Assembly (NCBI RefSeq): GCF_932274485.2
Contig: NC_065884.2
Span: forward strand, 38,273,540-38,337,539
Reading direction: 5' to 3'
Source: Patella vulgata
Taxonomy: Eukaryota; Mollusca; Gastropoda; Patellidae
DNA: 64,000 bases
Position 1 is the stretch's first letter. Every line of letters starts with the position of its first letter. The translations under genes and the position numbers were made by a program. Under the pieces are notes generated by a model, which was not told the DNA's origin, searched no databases, and was given only the letters and a program-made list of their open reading frames with translations. Positions 23,520-33,091 of this stretch are shown in pieces.

Positions 23520-24386
23520 TCTATATATATATTTGTGACTGTCCCGAGTCTGAAATTTGGGGTATAGGGTTAGCTCGGACCGGGGAGTAACATAGGCCAG
23601 GTGGCGTTAGTCTACCACTTCCGGTTTCGGAGTTATGACTCCCGAGCGAAGCCGGTCTGTTCGGGGTTGGTGGCTACACTAGGTCTGCCCCGAGTCTGAA
23701 ATTTGGGGTATAGGGGTAGCTCGGACCGGGGAGTAGCATAGGCCAGGTGGCGTTAGTCTACCACTTCCGGTTTCGGAGTTATGACCCCCGAGCGAAGTCT
23801 GTCTGTTCGGGGTTGTCGGCTACATCTGCCCCGAGTCTGAAATTTGGGGTATAGGGGTAGCTCGGACCGGGGAGTAACATAGGCCAGGTGCCGTTAGTCT
23901 ACCACTTCCGGTTTCGGAGTTATGACCCCCGAGCGAAGCCGGTCTGTTCGGGGTTGGCGGCTACACTAGGTCTGACCCGAGTCTGAAATTTGGGGTATAG
24001 GGGTAGCTCGGACCGGGGAGTAACATGGGCCAGGTGGCGTTAGTCTACCACTTCCGGTTTCGGAGTTATGACCCCCGAGCGAAGTCTGTTCGGGGTTGGC
24101 GGCTACACTAGGTCTGCCCCGAGTCTGAAATTTGGGGTATAGGGGTAGCTCGGACCGGGAAGTAACATAGGCCAGGTGGCGTTAGTCTACCACTTCCGGT
24201 TTCGGAGTTATGACCCCCGAGCGAAGCCGGTCTGTTCGGGGTTGGCGGCTTCACTAGGTCTGCCCGAGTCTGAAATTTGGGGTATGGGGTAGCTCGGACC
24301 GGGGAGTAACATAGGCCAGATGGCGTTAGTCTACCACTTCCGGTTTCGGAGTTATGACCCCCGAGCGAAGCCGGGTATCCTGCTAG
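23520..24386 (+). mobile_element. non-autonomous Helitron-like element
   Basis: The 5' end TCTATATATATAT starts after an A (23519) and the 3' end TATCCTGCTAG stops before a T (24387). This fits Helitron rules: 5' TC, 3' CTRR, insertion between A and T, no target duplication, no inverted ends. A short hairpin (CCCG ... CGGG around AGCGAAGC, 24360-24374) lies about 8 bases before the CTAG, as expected for a Helitron 3' terminus. The interior is almost entirely a 143-bp satellite. It landed exactly at the outer edge of the long-TIR element at 20955-23518. No Rep/helicase is present. Confidence 0.7.
23543..24375. repeat. 143-bp satellite, six units
   Basis: Units start with CCCGAGTCTGAAATTTGGGG at 23543, 23689, 23830, 23976, 24118 and 24263, so they are 141-146 bases long. 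They are nearly identical over most of their length (for example CCACTTCCGGTTTCGGAGTT in all six). A long minus-strand open frame across them is a by-product of the repeat. The hairpin bases of the Helitron 3' end (GAGCGAAGCC) occur in every unit, so the repeat grew from terminal sequence. Confidence 0.9.
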
Positions 24387-24936
24387 TATCATATATAGCG
24401 GAGATTGTTTTTTTTTTAATAATTGTTGCTGTGCAGGCCTGTTTATTTTCAAGACTAAATATACGCCCTGACTTGAAATAAAGACTAAGTATTCTAAGAT
24501 GAAAATAATAGGCCTACCATCCCTAAAACAATTTTCTTGTTCGAAATTAATTTTATGGAGGGCTATACATGCGGCTAATTGATTTAGTATACTAGCCTAA
24601 TTATTCATGTTTGACTAAATAGGGCATTTTGTGATCAGTAGCGGATCTAGAAGCTGTGAATGGGGGGGGGGGGCAATCCACAATTCCACCCCGCAATGTT
24701 TTTCGACAAAGTACTGACTATAAAACTATCTGAACGCCCTAGTAGAACATAGATCGTATCGATTGCTTATATACGTGTAGTTGTTCGCCGATCGTTATCT
24801 CGCTGAAAAGCAGTTTTATTCAAGTTGACATAAAGTTCACGCCATGATGTTATTGATTTGTTTATTAATTTTTTGTGAACCTTAGGGGCAGTGGCTGAAG
24901 GGTAGCTACAATTAAATGTATCGTTAAACTGTGTTT
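24387..24936. other. unassigned sequence with poly-G tract
   Basis: No gene or named repeat is seen. A poly-G tract lies at about 24661-24673. The interval ends at the target duplication (ATACAGAAATGA, 24937-24948) of the following SINE. Confidence 0.35.
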
Positions 24937-24948
24937 ATACAGAAATGA

Positions 24949-25223
24949 GAGAGAGAGAAATGGGGTTTAACGTCCACTCGACACAAACTAGGTCATTTCG
25001 GTACTAACATATGGTTTAATTTTATTTCAATAATTCTCTTAAGCATAGGGGTCTTTAGCACTGGGAGGAAACCGGAGGACCCAGAGAAAACCCACGAGGT
25101 TGGACAGGCGACCTTACTCCTTGTCACTTACAACCGAGGATTCGAAACCACGCCAGTCGACTCAATGACGACAGACTTTATGATACAGCACGCTAACCAT
25201 TCAGCCATCCCCCCCCCCCCCCG
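24949..25223 (-). mobile_element. tRNA-headed SINE, GGGTTTTCTC family
   Basis: On the minus strand it begins with a tRNA-like head: A box TGGCTGAATGG and B box-like GGTTTCGAATCC. A central block follows (CTCGTGGGTTTTCTCTGGGT, then CCTCCGGTTTCCTCCCA), and it ends GTGGACGTTAAACCCCATTT followed by CTCTCTCT. The central block resembles the widespread invertebrate 'Meta' type SINE core, a family call from memory. The target duplication ATACAGAAATGA lies at 24937-24948 and 25224-25235. The full head and intact duplication suggest a fairly recent insertion. A second copy is at 38009-38262. A poly-C run sits at the head end. Confidence 0.85.
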
Positions 25224-25229
25224 ATACAG

Positions 25230-25578
25230 AAATGAAATGAAATGAAATGGGGTTTAACGTCCTACTGTTCTGCTCCTATGCTGGGCTAATGAAGACGGGC
25301 ATACGCCATACAGTGTGCTATGAGGGAAATTTTTCCCGGGCAGCGGCACTATCGCCTACTCTTGTATCCAATTCCAACTGCCAAGGGATCTTTTACGTGC
25401 ATTCCAATGTATACACGGGACCTCGATTTTTCGTCTCATCCGAAGGACTAGACAGCTGTCCTTGTCAGGCCCTCCGTCCTGCATCACTCAACTTTCTCGG
25501 CCAATGCAGGGATCGAACACCCGACCTCCAGGCTAGCGAGCCAGCGTCTTACCCACTTAGCCACGTGATCCCCCAATT
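25230..25578 (-). mobile_element. tRNA-headed SINE, CATTTCATTTC-tail family, full-length
   Basis: On the minus strand it has the head (TGGCTAAGTGGG A box, GGTGTTCGATCC B box), then CCTGCATTGGCCGAGAAAG, the body CTAGTCCTTCGGATGAGACG and GTGCCGCTGCCCGGG, and the tail GGACGTTAAACCCCATTTCA repeated. GATACAG flanks it at 25223-25229 and 25579-25585. It inserted into the target duplication of the neighbouring SINE, so it is the younger of the two. Close to the copy at 27246-27618 except for a deletion of about 25 bases near 25490. A 126-aa plus-strand open frame across it is not a gene. Confidence 0.85.
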
Positions 25579-25639
25579 GATACAGTCTAAGGCGTGGTTT
25601 CCCCTTAGCCACGTGTGCTACTACTAACTGGGCACCGTA

Positions 25640-26100
25640 GGCCCGAAAAAATTTCAGACAGCTACGTATAATATTTATGAACTGAGCTTTTAGATAATAT
25701 GTAATTTGGGACTGGCTCTGAGGGGATTTATCTCACGGGTGAGCTTACTTGCTCTCCCTAAATCCGCGCCTATGACGTCAGACATTAAATAATCAATCAG
25801 CGTTGACGTTTCTAGTGGTTTACCCACAGTTCTGGGCATCAAACGCCAAGAACTCGCCGTAACAGACTGTTTCATTGGCTAACCCCTCACTTCAACCAGA
25901 ACGCCAGTAATATAACAACTCTTCCAGATCCTAGTGTAGTAAAAACGAAAATTTGAACTATAACAAACGAAATTTTGAACTATAAAAAAAACAAAAACGA
26001 AATAGGATCTGTTTTTTTTAATCAGATTGGGGTAGGCCAAAATTACGTTTGTGTTTTTATTATTATTATTGGCCGTGATAATATTCAGTGATCTGAAATA
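25640..26100. repeat. segment paralogous to the interior of the 20955-23518 element
   Basis: The minus-strand reading of about 25780-26060 (ACTAGGATCTGGAAGAGTTG, GCGTTCTGGTTGAAGTGAGG, TGTTACGGCGAGTTCTT, TTAATGTCTGACGTC) matches 21895-22015 and continues to CAGATCCTATTTCGTTTT, matching 21850-21870. I see no inverted ends here. It may therefore be the donor of DNA captured by the long-TIR element, or a second relic of it. No gene is recognised. Confidence 0.5.
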
Positions 26101-26869
26101 GGCTAGATTCATATATAGGCTATATAGGATATAGCCTGTTTAGCAATATGCAGAAAAGTAGGACGTTAAATACCCATTCGTGTTTGGTAATCCCTTAAAA
26201 TTATGAAGATGATATAGTGTTTACGATAGATTGTTAATATAGCAAATTTTTTTATCAATGACTATGAGTTTGACTTATAATATAATTATAGTTAGGGAGC
26301 TAGGTTCAGGTTGTTTCGAAAATCGCGTACAAAATGTCTACTATGTTAACTGAGTGGGCAGTGATGTCCGATACTCTGAACCTTGATTCTTAAGTTGCGG
26401 CTCCCCTTCCCATGGGGGTGGGGGATCTGACAAAACTTTGAATTTTCGAGTTTAATTGGACTTTTGCGTACAACAATCAACTTTCGTGCATAAGTCGACC
26501 AACTTCAGATGTCGCCAAAAACATTGTTTAAGAAGTCCCCCGACCCTTCCTTCCTCCCTTAACCCTTTCACTGCGTATACCCGCAGTACCGGGTATTATA
26601 AAATGTCGGTAAAATGCCCGTACCCGGTATTACCGTGTACTCAGTAAAGCCCTCGCTAAAATTAGTACTGTAACTGCAAGTGCCATCTATCGTATTTTCT
26701 ATACACTAGAACATATTTCCACGTGTTTCAAAGCGGCAAACCGTAAAATGGCGGAGTGCATAGTGACAACGTAGACGATGCACTCTCGACGAATTCGTGA
26801 ATGATGTCTTGCTGACCAACACGTGGACAATTTCGAGGCGGGTGATACACATAATTCGTTTCCAGTTAC

Positions 26870-27245
26870 TTGATAATGACAGTAGTCAGGACAGTGATTG
26901 GTATTATGAAGTGTGTGATTTGTTGCGCGACGTTCCGCCCATGGCTAGCTATGTCTCCCGTGCATGATGAACAAGCCCAATGTGAACACGATAGCCCTGT
27001 GTCTGCAGTAGATTCTGACAATAATTCTGATTTTGATAATAATGCTGGCCTGCTGGACCGTAAAAGACGTAGGTTATTCCTGATTCCCGAACGTGTAGAT
27101 CTATTGACTGACTATATTGATAATGATATGGGACTTGGGGATGAAAGTGAAAGTGAAAGTAAAAACAAGGTATTGCAATCCGCACGTGGTCATGGCAGCG
27201 GGAGACGTGATGCGCGTGTTCGCGGCGGCATTGCTCATGGCTGCT
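26870..27245 (+). pseudogene. possible N-terminal remnant of a piggyBac-type protein
   Basis: Two overlapping frames here encode Asp/Ser-rich peptides, for example DNDSSQDSDWYYEVCDLL and later DSDNNSDFDNN, then RKRRRLF and DESESESK. piggyBac-type transposases commonly start with an acidic, low-complexity region, and position inside TTAA-flanked ends supports this. No catalytic DDD core is present, and the frame is ended by the SINE inserted at 27246. The call is tentative; the peptide could be unrelated. Confidence 0.3.
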
Positions 27246-27618
27246 GAAATGAAATGAAATGGGGTTTTACGTCCTACTGTTCTGCTCCTATACTGGGCTA
27301 ATGAAGACGGGCATACGCCATACAGTGTGCTATGAGGGAAATTTTGCCCGGGCAGCGGCACTATCGCCTACTCTTATATCGAATTCCAACTGCCAAGGGA
27401 TCTTTTACGTGCATTCTAATGTATACACGGGACCTCGGTTTTTCGTCTCATCCGAAGGACTAGACAGCTGTCCTTGTCAGGCCCTCCGTTCTGCACCACT
27501 GACAAGGGGAAACCACGTCGGAAAATCAGGATGAACTTTCTCGGCCAATGCAGGGATCGAACACCCGACCTCCAGGCTAGCGAGCCAGCGTCTTAACCAC
27601 CTAGCCACCGTGGCTCCC
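27246..27618 (-). mobile_element. tRNA-headed SINE, CATTTCATTTC-tail family, full-length
   Basis: The target duplication GCTCATGGCTGCT is exact at 27233-27245 and 27619-27631. The minus-strand head GGGAGCCACGGTGGCTAGGT carries A box TGGCTAGGTGG and B box GGTGTTCGATCC. The tail is GGACGTAAAACCCCATTTCA. At 373 bases it is the most complete copy in the window and defines the family for the others (8885, 10613, 19180, 25230). It lies inside the piggyBac-like element and is therefore younger than it. The long open frame crossing it is a by-product. Confidence 0.92.
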
Positions 27619-28872
27619 GCTCATGGCTGCTATTGATATTTTTGTTCATTTTATATATCTTTATCAAAATCCAGTGAAAAAAACCATATCTTTTAAGTAT
27701 TTCATGGAGAAAAATTCGTTTTCGTGTTAGCTTTAGTGAGAAATGAGAAATCCAAAATGGCCGCCATGACGTCACGTGACTACATTATTATGCAAATTTC
27801 CAAAATTCTATTTTTTTTCCTCTTAGCCCAACCTCATGCCCATCCCAACAGACAAAAAGATTTTTCATAAAAGCTTCCATAAGTACTGCTTGGCATTCAG
27901 TTCCAAACCCCCTTTTTTCCTCAAAAAAGGGTCTAGCACAGGCAGTGGATTTACGTCTAGCATTGAAAGGGTTAAGAACACCTCTTTACCCCCCTGAGAG
28001 AGGGGTTAATTCGACTTTTGCGTACAACATTAATTTTTTCGTTAAAAGTTTCACTATTGATCCGCTAGAACATAACACTAACTTAAGAACGCGAAATCCC
28101 CTTCCATTCCGGATAAGAACGACAAAAAGGGGGGCCTATGGGTGAAATAAACAAAATGACGATTTAATTTGACTTTTGCGTACAACGATCAACTTTCGTG
28201 CATACGTCGACCAAAATCAGATCTCATCAAAAACACTGCTTAAGAAGACCCCCGATCCTTCCTAACTCCCTTAAGAACACCCCCTTTACCCCCCTGAGAG
28301 AGGGGTTAATTCGACTTTCGCGTACAACATTAATTTTTTCGTTAAAAGTTTCACTATTGATCCGCTAGTACATAACACTAACTTAAGAACGCAAAATCCC
28401 CTTCTATCCCGGATAAGAACGACAAAACGGGGGACCCATGGGTGAAATGACCAAAGTGACGATTTAATTCGACTTTTGAGTGCAACGATCAACTTTCGTG
28501 CATACGTCGACCAACCTCGGATGTCATCAAAAACACTGCTTAAGAAGACCCACGACCCTTCCTTCATCCCATAAGAACACCCTCTTTATACCCCCCCCCC
28601 CCACCACCACCACCCTTAGAGATGAGTTAATTCGAATTCCGCGTACAACATTAATTTTTTTTCGTTAATAATTTCACTATTGGTACACTAGAACATAGCA
28701 CTAACTTAAGAACGCAAAATCCCCTTCTATCTCGGATAAGGGCGAGAAAACGACGGGCGGGGCAAGGGTAAAATGGCTAAAACGGACGATTTAGGTCAAC
28801 TTCAGCCTACAAATATCAATCTTCCTGCCTATTTAAAATTACCTCAGATTACATTTAAAAACTCTGCTAAAG

Positions 28873-29118
28873 TAGATGCCCGATCCATTCTTCACCCCTT
28901 AAGAACGTCCCCTTTACCCCCATCATAAGTTAACACAACTTCCGTGTACAACAAAAAAAAATTCGTTAAACGTTTCACTATTAGTCCACGGGTTAGTACG
29001 GGTTTTATATAGCTCGGCTCTCGGAGAAGAGAGCGGATTCGGTTGATGATCCTAAAAGCTCCTGACGTCCATTCTGTTTCACCTAATATTATAAATACAA
29101 TCCGTAGGATTCGTCATA
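28873..29118 (+). repeat. left arm of inverted repeat around Penelope-like/mariner remains
   Basis: Nearly identical, in inverse orientation, to 30604-30872. Matching blocks include TAGATGCCCGATCCATT, CACGGGTTAGTACGGGTTTT, GCTCGGCTCTCGGAGAAGAG, CTGACGTCCATTCTGTTTCA and AATCCG-AGGATTCGTCATA. The arm is itself continuous with the roughly 300-bp array unit to its left. A strong local hairpin (CGGCTCTC ... GAGAGCGG) lies near 29014-29036. Confidence 0.85.
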
Positions 29119-29865
29119 CTCATGATATTCCTAGATATTCCAGACGAAGTGATATTTTCATTAAGGACTCCAGTGAATTGCCCCCGTACGGTGTTGTCGA
29201 CCTACTCACTAATGTGCCAAGAGAAGAAGCCTTGATTTCAGAGTTCTTGAAACCCGTATTCGACAACTTTCTACACCACTGGATACACCACTACAAGTTC
29301 ATACCAGTATTCCGTTGATCAAGCAATGCCTGGAATCCACATATTTCACAAGGCGAAAAACTATTATGGACAGATCCATTGTTTACCGATGGGAAGTCCT
29401 TAACCCCGCTGATTTTCAAAATTTACTTGATGTCACCAGAAGAAGGTACTCGAACCGCTCCTTTTCAACCTGTTTTCTGGTTCAGAAAGATGGATAACAC
29501 CTTCGTCATGTTACAAAAAGAAGATAATACTGTCGTCCTCCCTGAATCATTTAAACAACCAACATCCAAGAATGAAGTTCACAGTGGAGATGAAACCAGC
29601 AGCAGCCTCCCATTTCTTAATGTAATGGTAAAAAGAGAAAACTCCAATGTCACCACCTCAGTGTACATAAAACCAACACACATTGACCAATATATCTACA
29701 ACAAATCTAATAACCCAAATGCATAAAAAAGCAGGCATTATCACCACCTTTACTAAAAGAATTTGTGACCCCGAATCCCACAACCTGGAAGTACAACACC
29801 TTAAAGACGTCTTCATCCAACACAACTACTTTTTAGAACATTCTATTATCACTGAAACTTTGGAA
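29119..29865 (+). mobile_element. fragment of a Penelope-like retroelement
   Basis: Broken reverse-transcriptase remains of the Penelope-like group. Recognisable parts are LLTNVPREEAL, then SPLIFKIYL, the stretch ending at the degenerate catalytic region, and downstream the segment LPFLNVMVK ... YIKPTHIDQYIYNKSNNPNA with AGIITTFTKRICDPESHNLE. These order as in Penelope-like reverse transcriptases. It is a partial copy with several breaks, lacking the upstream region and any endonuclease. It lies between an inverted arm and a truncated mariner. It looks old. Confidence 0.8.
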
Positions 29866-30603
29866 ATGACAAAGGTTTCAGCACGATGGGTGCCAAAGCT
29901 TTTGACGCCTGATCTAAAGCGTTCATGTCAGAAGAGAATCTAGCCTTATTTGAAACAGATCCTGACCGCTTCCTAAAACAAATTGTTACTATGGATGAAA
30001 CTTGGGTCCACCACTTTCAGCCAGAAACAAAAGAGCAGTCAAAATAGTGGAAACATGTGACGTCGCCGACCCCAAAGAAGGCAAAGACTGTTTCATCGGC
30101 AGGAAAGGTGATGGCCTCAGTATTCTGGGATTCTGAGGGTGTTCTCATGGTGGATTACCTCCAAAAGGGTCAAACAATTAACGGTAGATACTATGCAGCA
30201 CTTATAAGGCAGCTGAGGCAAGAAATTAAGACCAAAAGACGAGGACAATGCGCCAGTGCACAAATCAGCTGTTGCCATGTCAGCAATCCATGACTGGTTT
30301 TCAACTTCTTCAGCATCCACCCTACTCTCCTGATTTAGCTCCCTCAGACTTCGATCTGTTTCCTGCTCTGAAGTAATGTCTTTCCGGTAGGCATTTCCCG
30401 TCTTACGATGACGTTATTGCCGCTGTGGATGATTTTCTATACACCCAAAACAAAGACTTCTACAGAACTGGAATAAAGGCTCTGCAACACCGATGGCAGA
30501 AGTGTATTACATTGAAGGAGGACTATGTTGAAAAATAAATGCATTTGATTTGAATTTCTTGATTCTTTCTGTGTTAGACTCACTACTTATCAATCACCTC
30601 TCG
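29866..30603 (+). pseudogene. mariner-type transposase, 5'-truncated and broken
   Basis: Remains of a DD34D mariner transposase, a nuclear enzyme that cuts and pastes its own element at TA. Visible in order are TKVSARWVPKLLTPDLKR, MDETWVHHFQPETK (first Asp), WKHVTSP, AKTVSSAGKVMASVFWDSEG, DNAPVHKSAVAMSAIHD (second Asp), HPPYSPDLAPSDFDLFP (third Asp) and HRWQKCITLKEDYVEK before the stop at 30537. The N-terminal DNA-binding third is missing. There are frame changes near 29925, 30235 and 30290 and in-frame stops near 30045 and 30374. The right end CAATCACCTCTCGTA (TA at 30604-30605) fits a mariner terminal repeat. Confidence 0.9.
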
Positions 30604-30872
30604 TATGACGAATCCTGCGGATTGTATTTATAATATTAGGTGAAACAGAATGGACGTCAGGAGCTTTTAGGGTCATCAACCGAATCCGCTCTCTTCTCCG
30701 AGAGCCGAGCTAAGCCTATATAAAACCCGTACTAACCCGTGACTAATAGTGAAAATTTTAGCGAAAAAATTAATGTTGTACTCGGAAGTTGAGTTAACTC
30801 GTCTCTGATGAGGGTATGGGGGAGGGGGGGGATCTTAAGAGGTGAAAAAATGGATCGGGCATCTAGGCCTAC
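30604..30872 (-). repeat. right arm of inverted repeat
   Basis: Reverse complement of 28873-29118 with few mismatches, starting directly at the TA that ends the mariner. It ends in AGGTGAAAAAATGGATCGGG, mirroring the left arm's outer edge. A G-rich run (about 30820-30830) replaces the C-rich run of the array units. Confidence 0.85.
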
Positions 30873-31154
30873 TTAAACATATATTATGCAAGAGCTAAAT
30901 CTGATTATTGCAAGTCTTTATTTAGGCTTCAGATGTCATAGAAATTATAAATTAGATCTTTATTTACACAACAAGCACAAAATCAACTCTGTAGACCCAC
31001 GGATGGCTTGGATTCAGCTTGGATTTAAACGGGATTTCGTTGACTGATTTAATTTTAAATGGCGTCATGAGCGCATATTAACCGTTACGTTGACGTCATA
31101 CTCCCGGATCGAGGCTAAATGATAAAGTGTACGAAGCGAGGCCGCTGTTGAGCG
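30873..31154. repeat. short dispersed repeat (copy 1) and flank
   Basis: ATGCAAGAGCTAAATCTG ... CAAGTCTTTATTTAGGC ... TTATAAATTAGATCTTTATT (about 30889-30970) has a second copy at 34643-34730 in the same orientation. The remainder is unassigned. Confidence 0.55.
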
Positions 31155-31570
31155 ATGCCTTAAAGGAGCTAAATCGCTAACATTTGGGACCTAGAATATG
31201 ACACAAGTGGGTCGGAACTCATATAATACTGTAATATGAATGTATATAAACTGATATACATTCAATGGTTTCCGTTTTTACTCTAATTTCAAATCAGTTT
31301 TTTCCGCGAAATATGCCAGCAGTGCCAATCGAATGCAAATTTCTAGCGCCTGGTTATTCCAGTCTACATACGCCGTTTGGTTTGGTGCAATATGTCTAGC
31401 CTCGTTCCTCGAGTCTCTTGCTAGAACTGGGGCTGAAACGCATTATGGTACACGATTTGTGTACCTATGGTAAAATGTTTATTTTGTCTTAAATAAGCCC
31501 ATCTTTTTCGGGTAAGATCACAGCATCAATGTTGATTTAAATTGACAATGTTGAAGATCGGTCGACAATT
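31155..31570 (+). mobile_element. short TIR element, copy 1
   Basis: Begins AAAGGAGCTAAATCGCTAAC and is the reverse complement of 36278-36777 over most of its length (ATATACATTCAATGGTTTCC, GGTTATTCCAGTCTACATA, TAAAATGTTTATTTTGTC, CAGCATCAATGTTGATTTAA). Ends of the other copy (AAAGTAGCTAAGTCTCTAA and, inverted, AAAGGAACCAAATCGCTAA) define imperfect terminal inverted repeats. It has no coding capacity; the superfamily is not determined. Confidence 0.65.
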
Positions 31571-31589
31571 GGGGGCCTTTACAACACAG

Positions 31590-32762
31590 TTTCATACAGA
31601 TCAGATTATAATTTTTGTCGTTAGAGGGTTCACAAGGTTTTACAAACTGGAACAAGGGCCTCAACTTTGGAAGTGGTTTACAGAAATTGTTGAAATTTGA
31701 CAGGCTTTTTTGTTTTACTAATTTAAATAATGCACATATATTTCATACAGATAGGATGATCACTTTTGTCATTCAAACATTCACAGGGTTCACAAAGTAA
31801 AACAAGGGCCATAACTCTAGAAATTGCTGAAATTCAATAGACCTCTGTTTCACAAATTTTAATGATGCATATAAATTTCATACATATTGGATGATAACTT
31901 TCATCAATCGAGCATTAACAAGGTTGAACAAAAGGAAACAAGGGCCATAACTCTAGAAGTAATTATTGTAAATTGTTGAAATTCAATAGGCTTCGTGGTT
32001 CCACTATTTTAAATAATGCATATAAATTTCAGAAAGATCGAGTGATAACTTTTGTTTGACGTTAGAGCGTTCACAAGGTTCAATAAAGTGAAACAAGGGC
32101 CATAACTCTAGACGTAATAAACGGAAATTGCTGAAATTCAATAGGCTTCTTCGTTTCACTAATTTAAATAATGCATCTAAATTTCAGAAAGATCGAATGA
32201 TAACTTTTGACGTTCGAGCGTCAACAAGGTTCAATAAAGTTAAACAAGGGTCATAACTCCAGACGTAATAAACGGAAATTACTGACATTCAATAGGATTC
32301 TTCGTTTCACTAATTTAAATAATGCATATAAATTTCACAAAGATCGGATGATAACTTTTGGCGTTAGAGCATTCACGAGGTCCAATAAAGTGAAACAAGG
32401 GCCATAACTGTAGATATAATAAACGGAAATTGCTGAAATTCAATAGGCTTCTTCGTTTCACTAATTTAAATAATGCATATAAATTTCACAAAGATCCGAT
32501 GATAACTTTTGGCGTTCCAGCGTTCACAAGGTTCAAAAAGGTGATATAAGGGCCATGCCCTAGACGTAATACACGGAAATTATTGAAATTAAATAGGCTT
32601 CTTCATCTCAACAATGTGAACAACATATCGATTTTAAACAATCGGATCATAACTTTTGGCGTTAGAGCCTTCACAAGAAATTGTGGACGCCCGACGGACC
32701 GACAGACGGACGGACGGACGGGGGCGACGGCAATATACGTCCACATTTCAATGTGGGCGTAT
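31590..32762 (-). mobile_element. hairpin-capped tandem element (CGCCCACAT type) with about 150-bp units
   Basis: Around seven units contain GTTCACAAGGTTCAATAAAG, GAAACAAGGGCCATAACTC, CGGAAATTGCTGAAATTCAA, TAGGCTTCTTCGTTTCAC and AAATAATGCATATAAATTTC. The right end is GGACGGACGGACGGGGGCGA, then the cap hairpin with arms ATACGTCCACATT and AATGTGGGCGTAT (32735-32762). The same body, on the plus strand after the cap, restarts at 63608, and a related body lies at 45545. Non-coding. Confidence 0.8.
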
Positions 32763-32982
32763 AAAAATGAAGATGAAGATGGCTAGTCCCTGGTGGCATT
32801 TTGTAACCGAAACATGATTTTCTGTGTGTACATAATTATTTGAGCCATGTAGACTAGATTTACCAGTATCAATTTGCGAGAAATGTCTACTAGATAATCA
32901 AGTCTAGGTTTCGTACGGTACAGAACTAAACACGTCGACTGCTATTGAGAGCTAGTGTATTATTATTATAACAGCCGATACA

Positions 32983-33091
32983 ATGGCTGCTCCTACTAGT
33001 CATTTATATCCAACTGTACACCATGGAGGTGAAATGGAAAATATGAACGCAAACAACACTTCAAGGGACGAAGCACAAGTTGATCTTTTGG
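32983..33091 (+). CDS. candidate first coding exon of an unidentified host gene
   Basis: ATG in a good context (CGATACAATGG) opens a 36-codon stretch, MAAPTSHLYPTVHHGGEMEN followed by MNANNTSRDEAQVDLL, that ends at TTG before GTATGT, a textbook 5' splice site. The flanks lack the repeat families that fill the rest of the window, and unlike most frames here the peptide is not explained by a repeat. Reading through the intron would continue to 33252. A possible partner acceptor is at 34558. I do not recognise the protein. The splice structure is inference only. Confidence 0.3.

Larger units (their letters stand above)
26563..27971. mobile_element. piggyBac-like element with TTAA duplications
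   Basis: TTAA stands at 26559-26562 and 27972-27975. The element starts CCCTTTCACTGC and ends GCATTGAAAGGG, 12-base inverted ends with one mismatch. Sister units of the surrounding array read CTCCCTTAAGAACACC without interruption (28267-28282), which is the empty site. TTAA duplication plus a CCCTTT-type end is the hallmark of the piggyBac superfamily. The 1.4-kb interior has only a short acidic open frame and a SINE, so the copy cannot make a full transposase. Confidence 0.85.
26445..28900 (+). repeat. tandem array of about 300-bp units, interrupted by a piggyBac-like element
   Basis: Units run TTAAGAACACCCCCTTTACC ... TTAATTCGACTTTTGCGTAC ... AACACTAACTTAAGAACGC ... CATACGTCGACCAA ... CTGCTTAAGAAGACCC. 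Unit starts lie near 27972, 28271, 28571 and 28899, and a partial unit lies at 26445-26562, directly before the inserted element. Half-unit similarity (TTCGACTTTTGCGTACAAC twice per unit) indicates a two-part repeat. Units run straight into the inverted arm at 28873. The array is non-coding. Confidence 0.8.

Noticed and set aside
23543-24452. 114-aa minus-strand open frame at 24108-24452 and similar frames across the satellite
   Set aside because: Product of the 143-bp repeat period; the peptide is internally repeated and follows the DNA units.
24949-25223. A functional tRNA gene at the SINE heads (also 25230-25578, 27246-27618, 38009-38262)
   Set aside because: A and B box-like words are present, but the heads do not fold into a full cloverleaf by eye and continue into SINE bodies and tails; they are tRNA-derived, not tRNA genes.
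25247-27534. 126-aa and 91-aa plus-strand open frames with matching peptides at 25247-25627 and 27259-27534
   Set aside because: They lie antisense across two copies of the same SINE; similarity reflects the SINE, not a gene family.
30781-30850. Hammerhead ribozyme near the Penelope-like remains (CTGATGAG followed by GTGAAA)
   Set aside because: Two core words are present, but no convincing stem II between them and no proper third stem; Penelope-like elements can carry such ribozymes, but this one is not supported.
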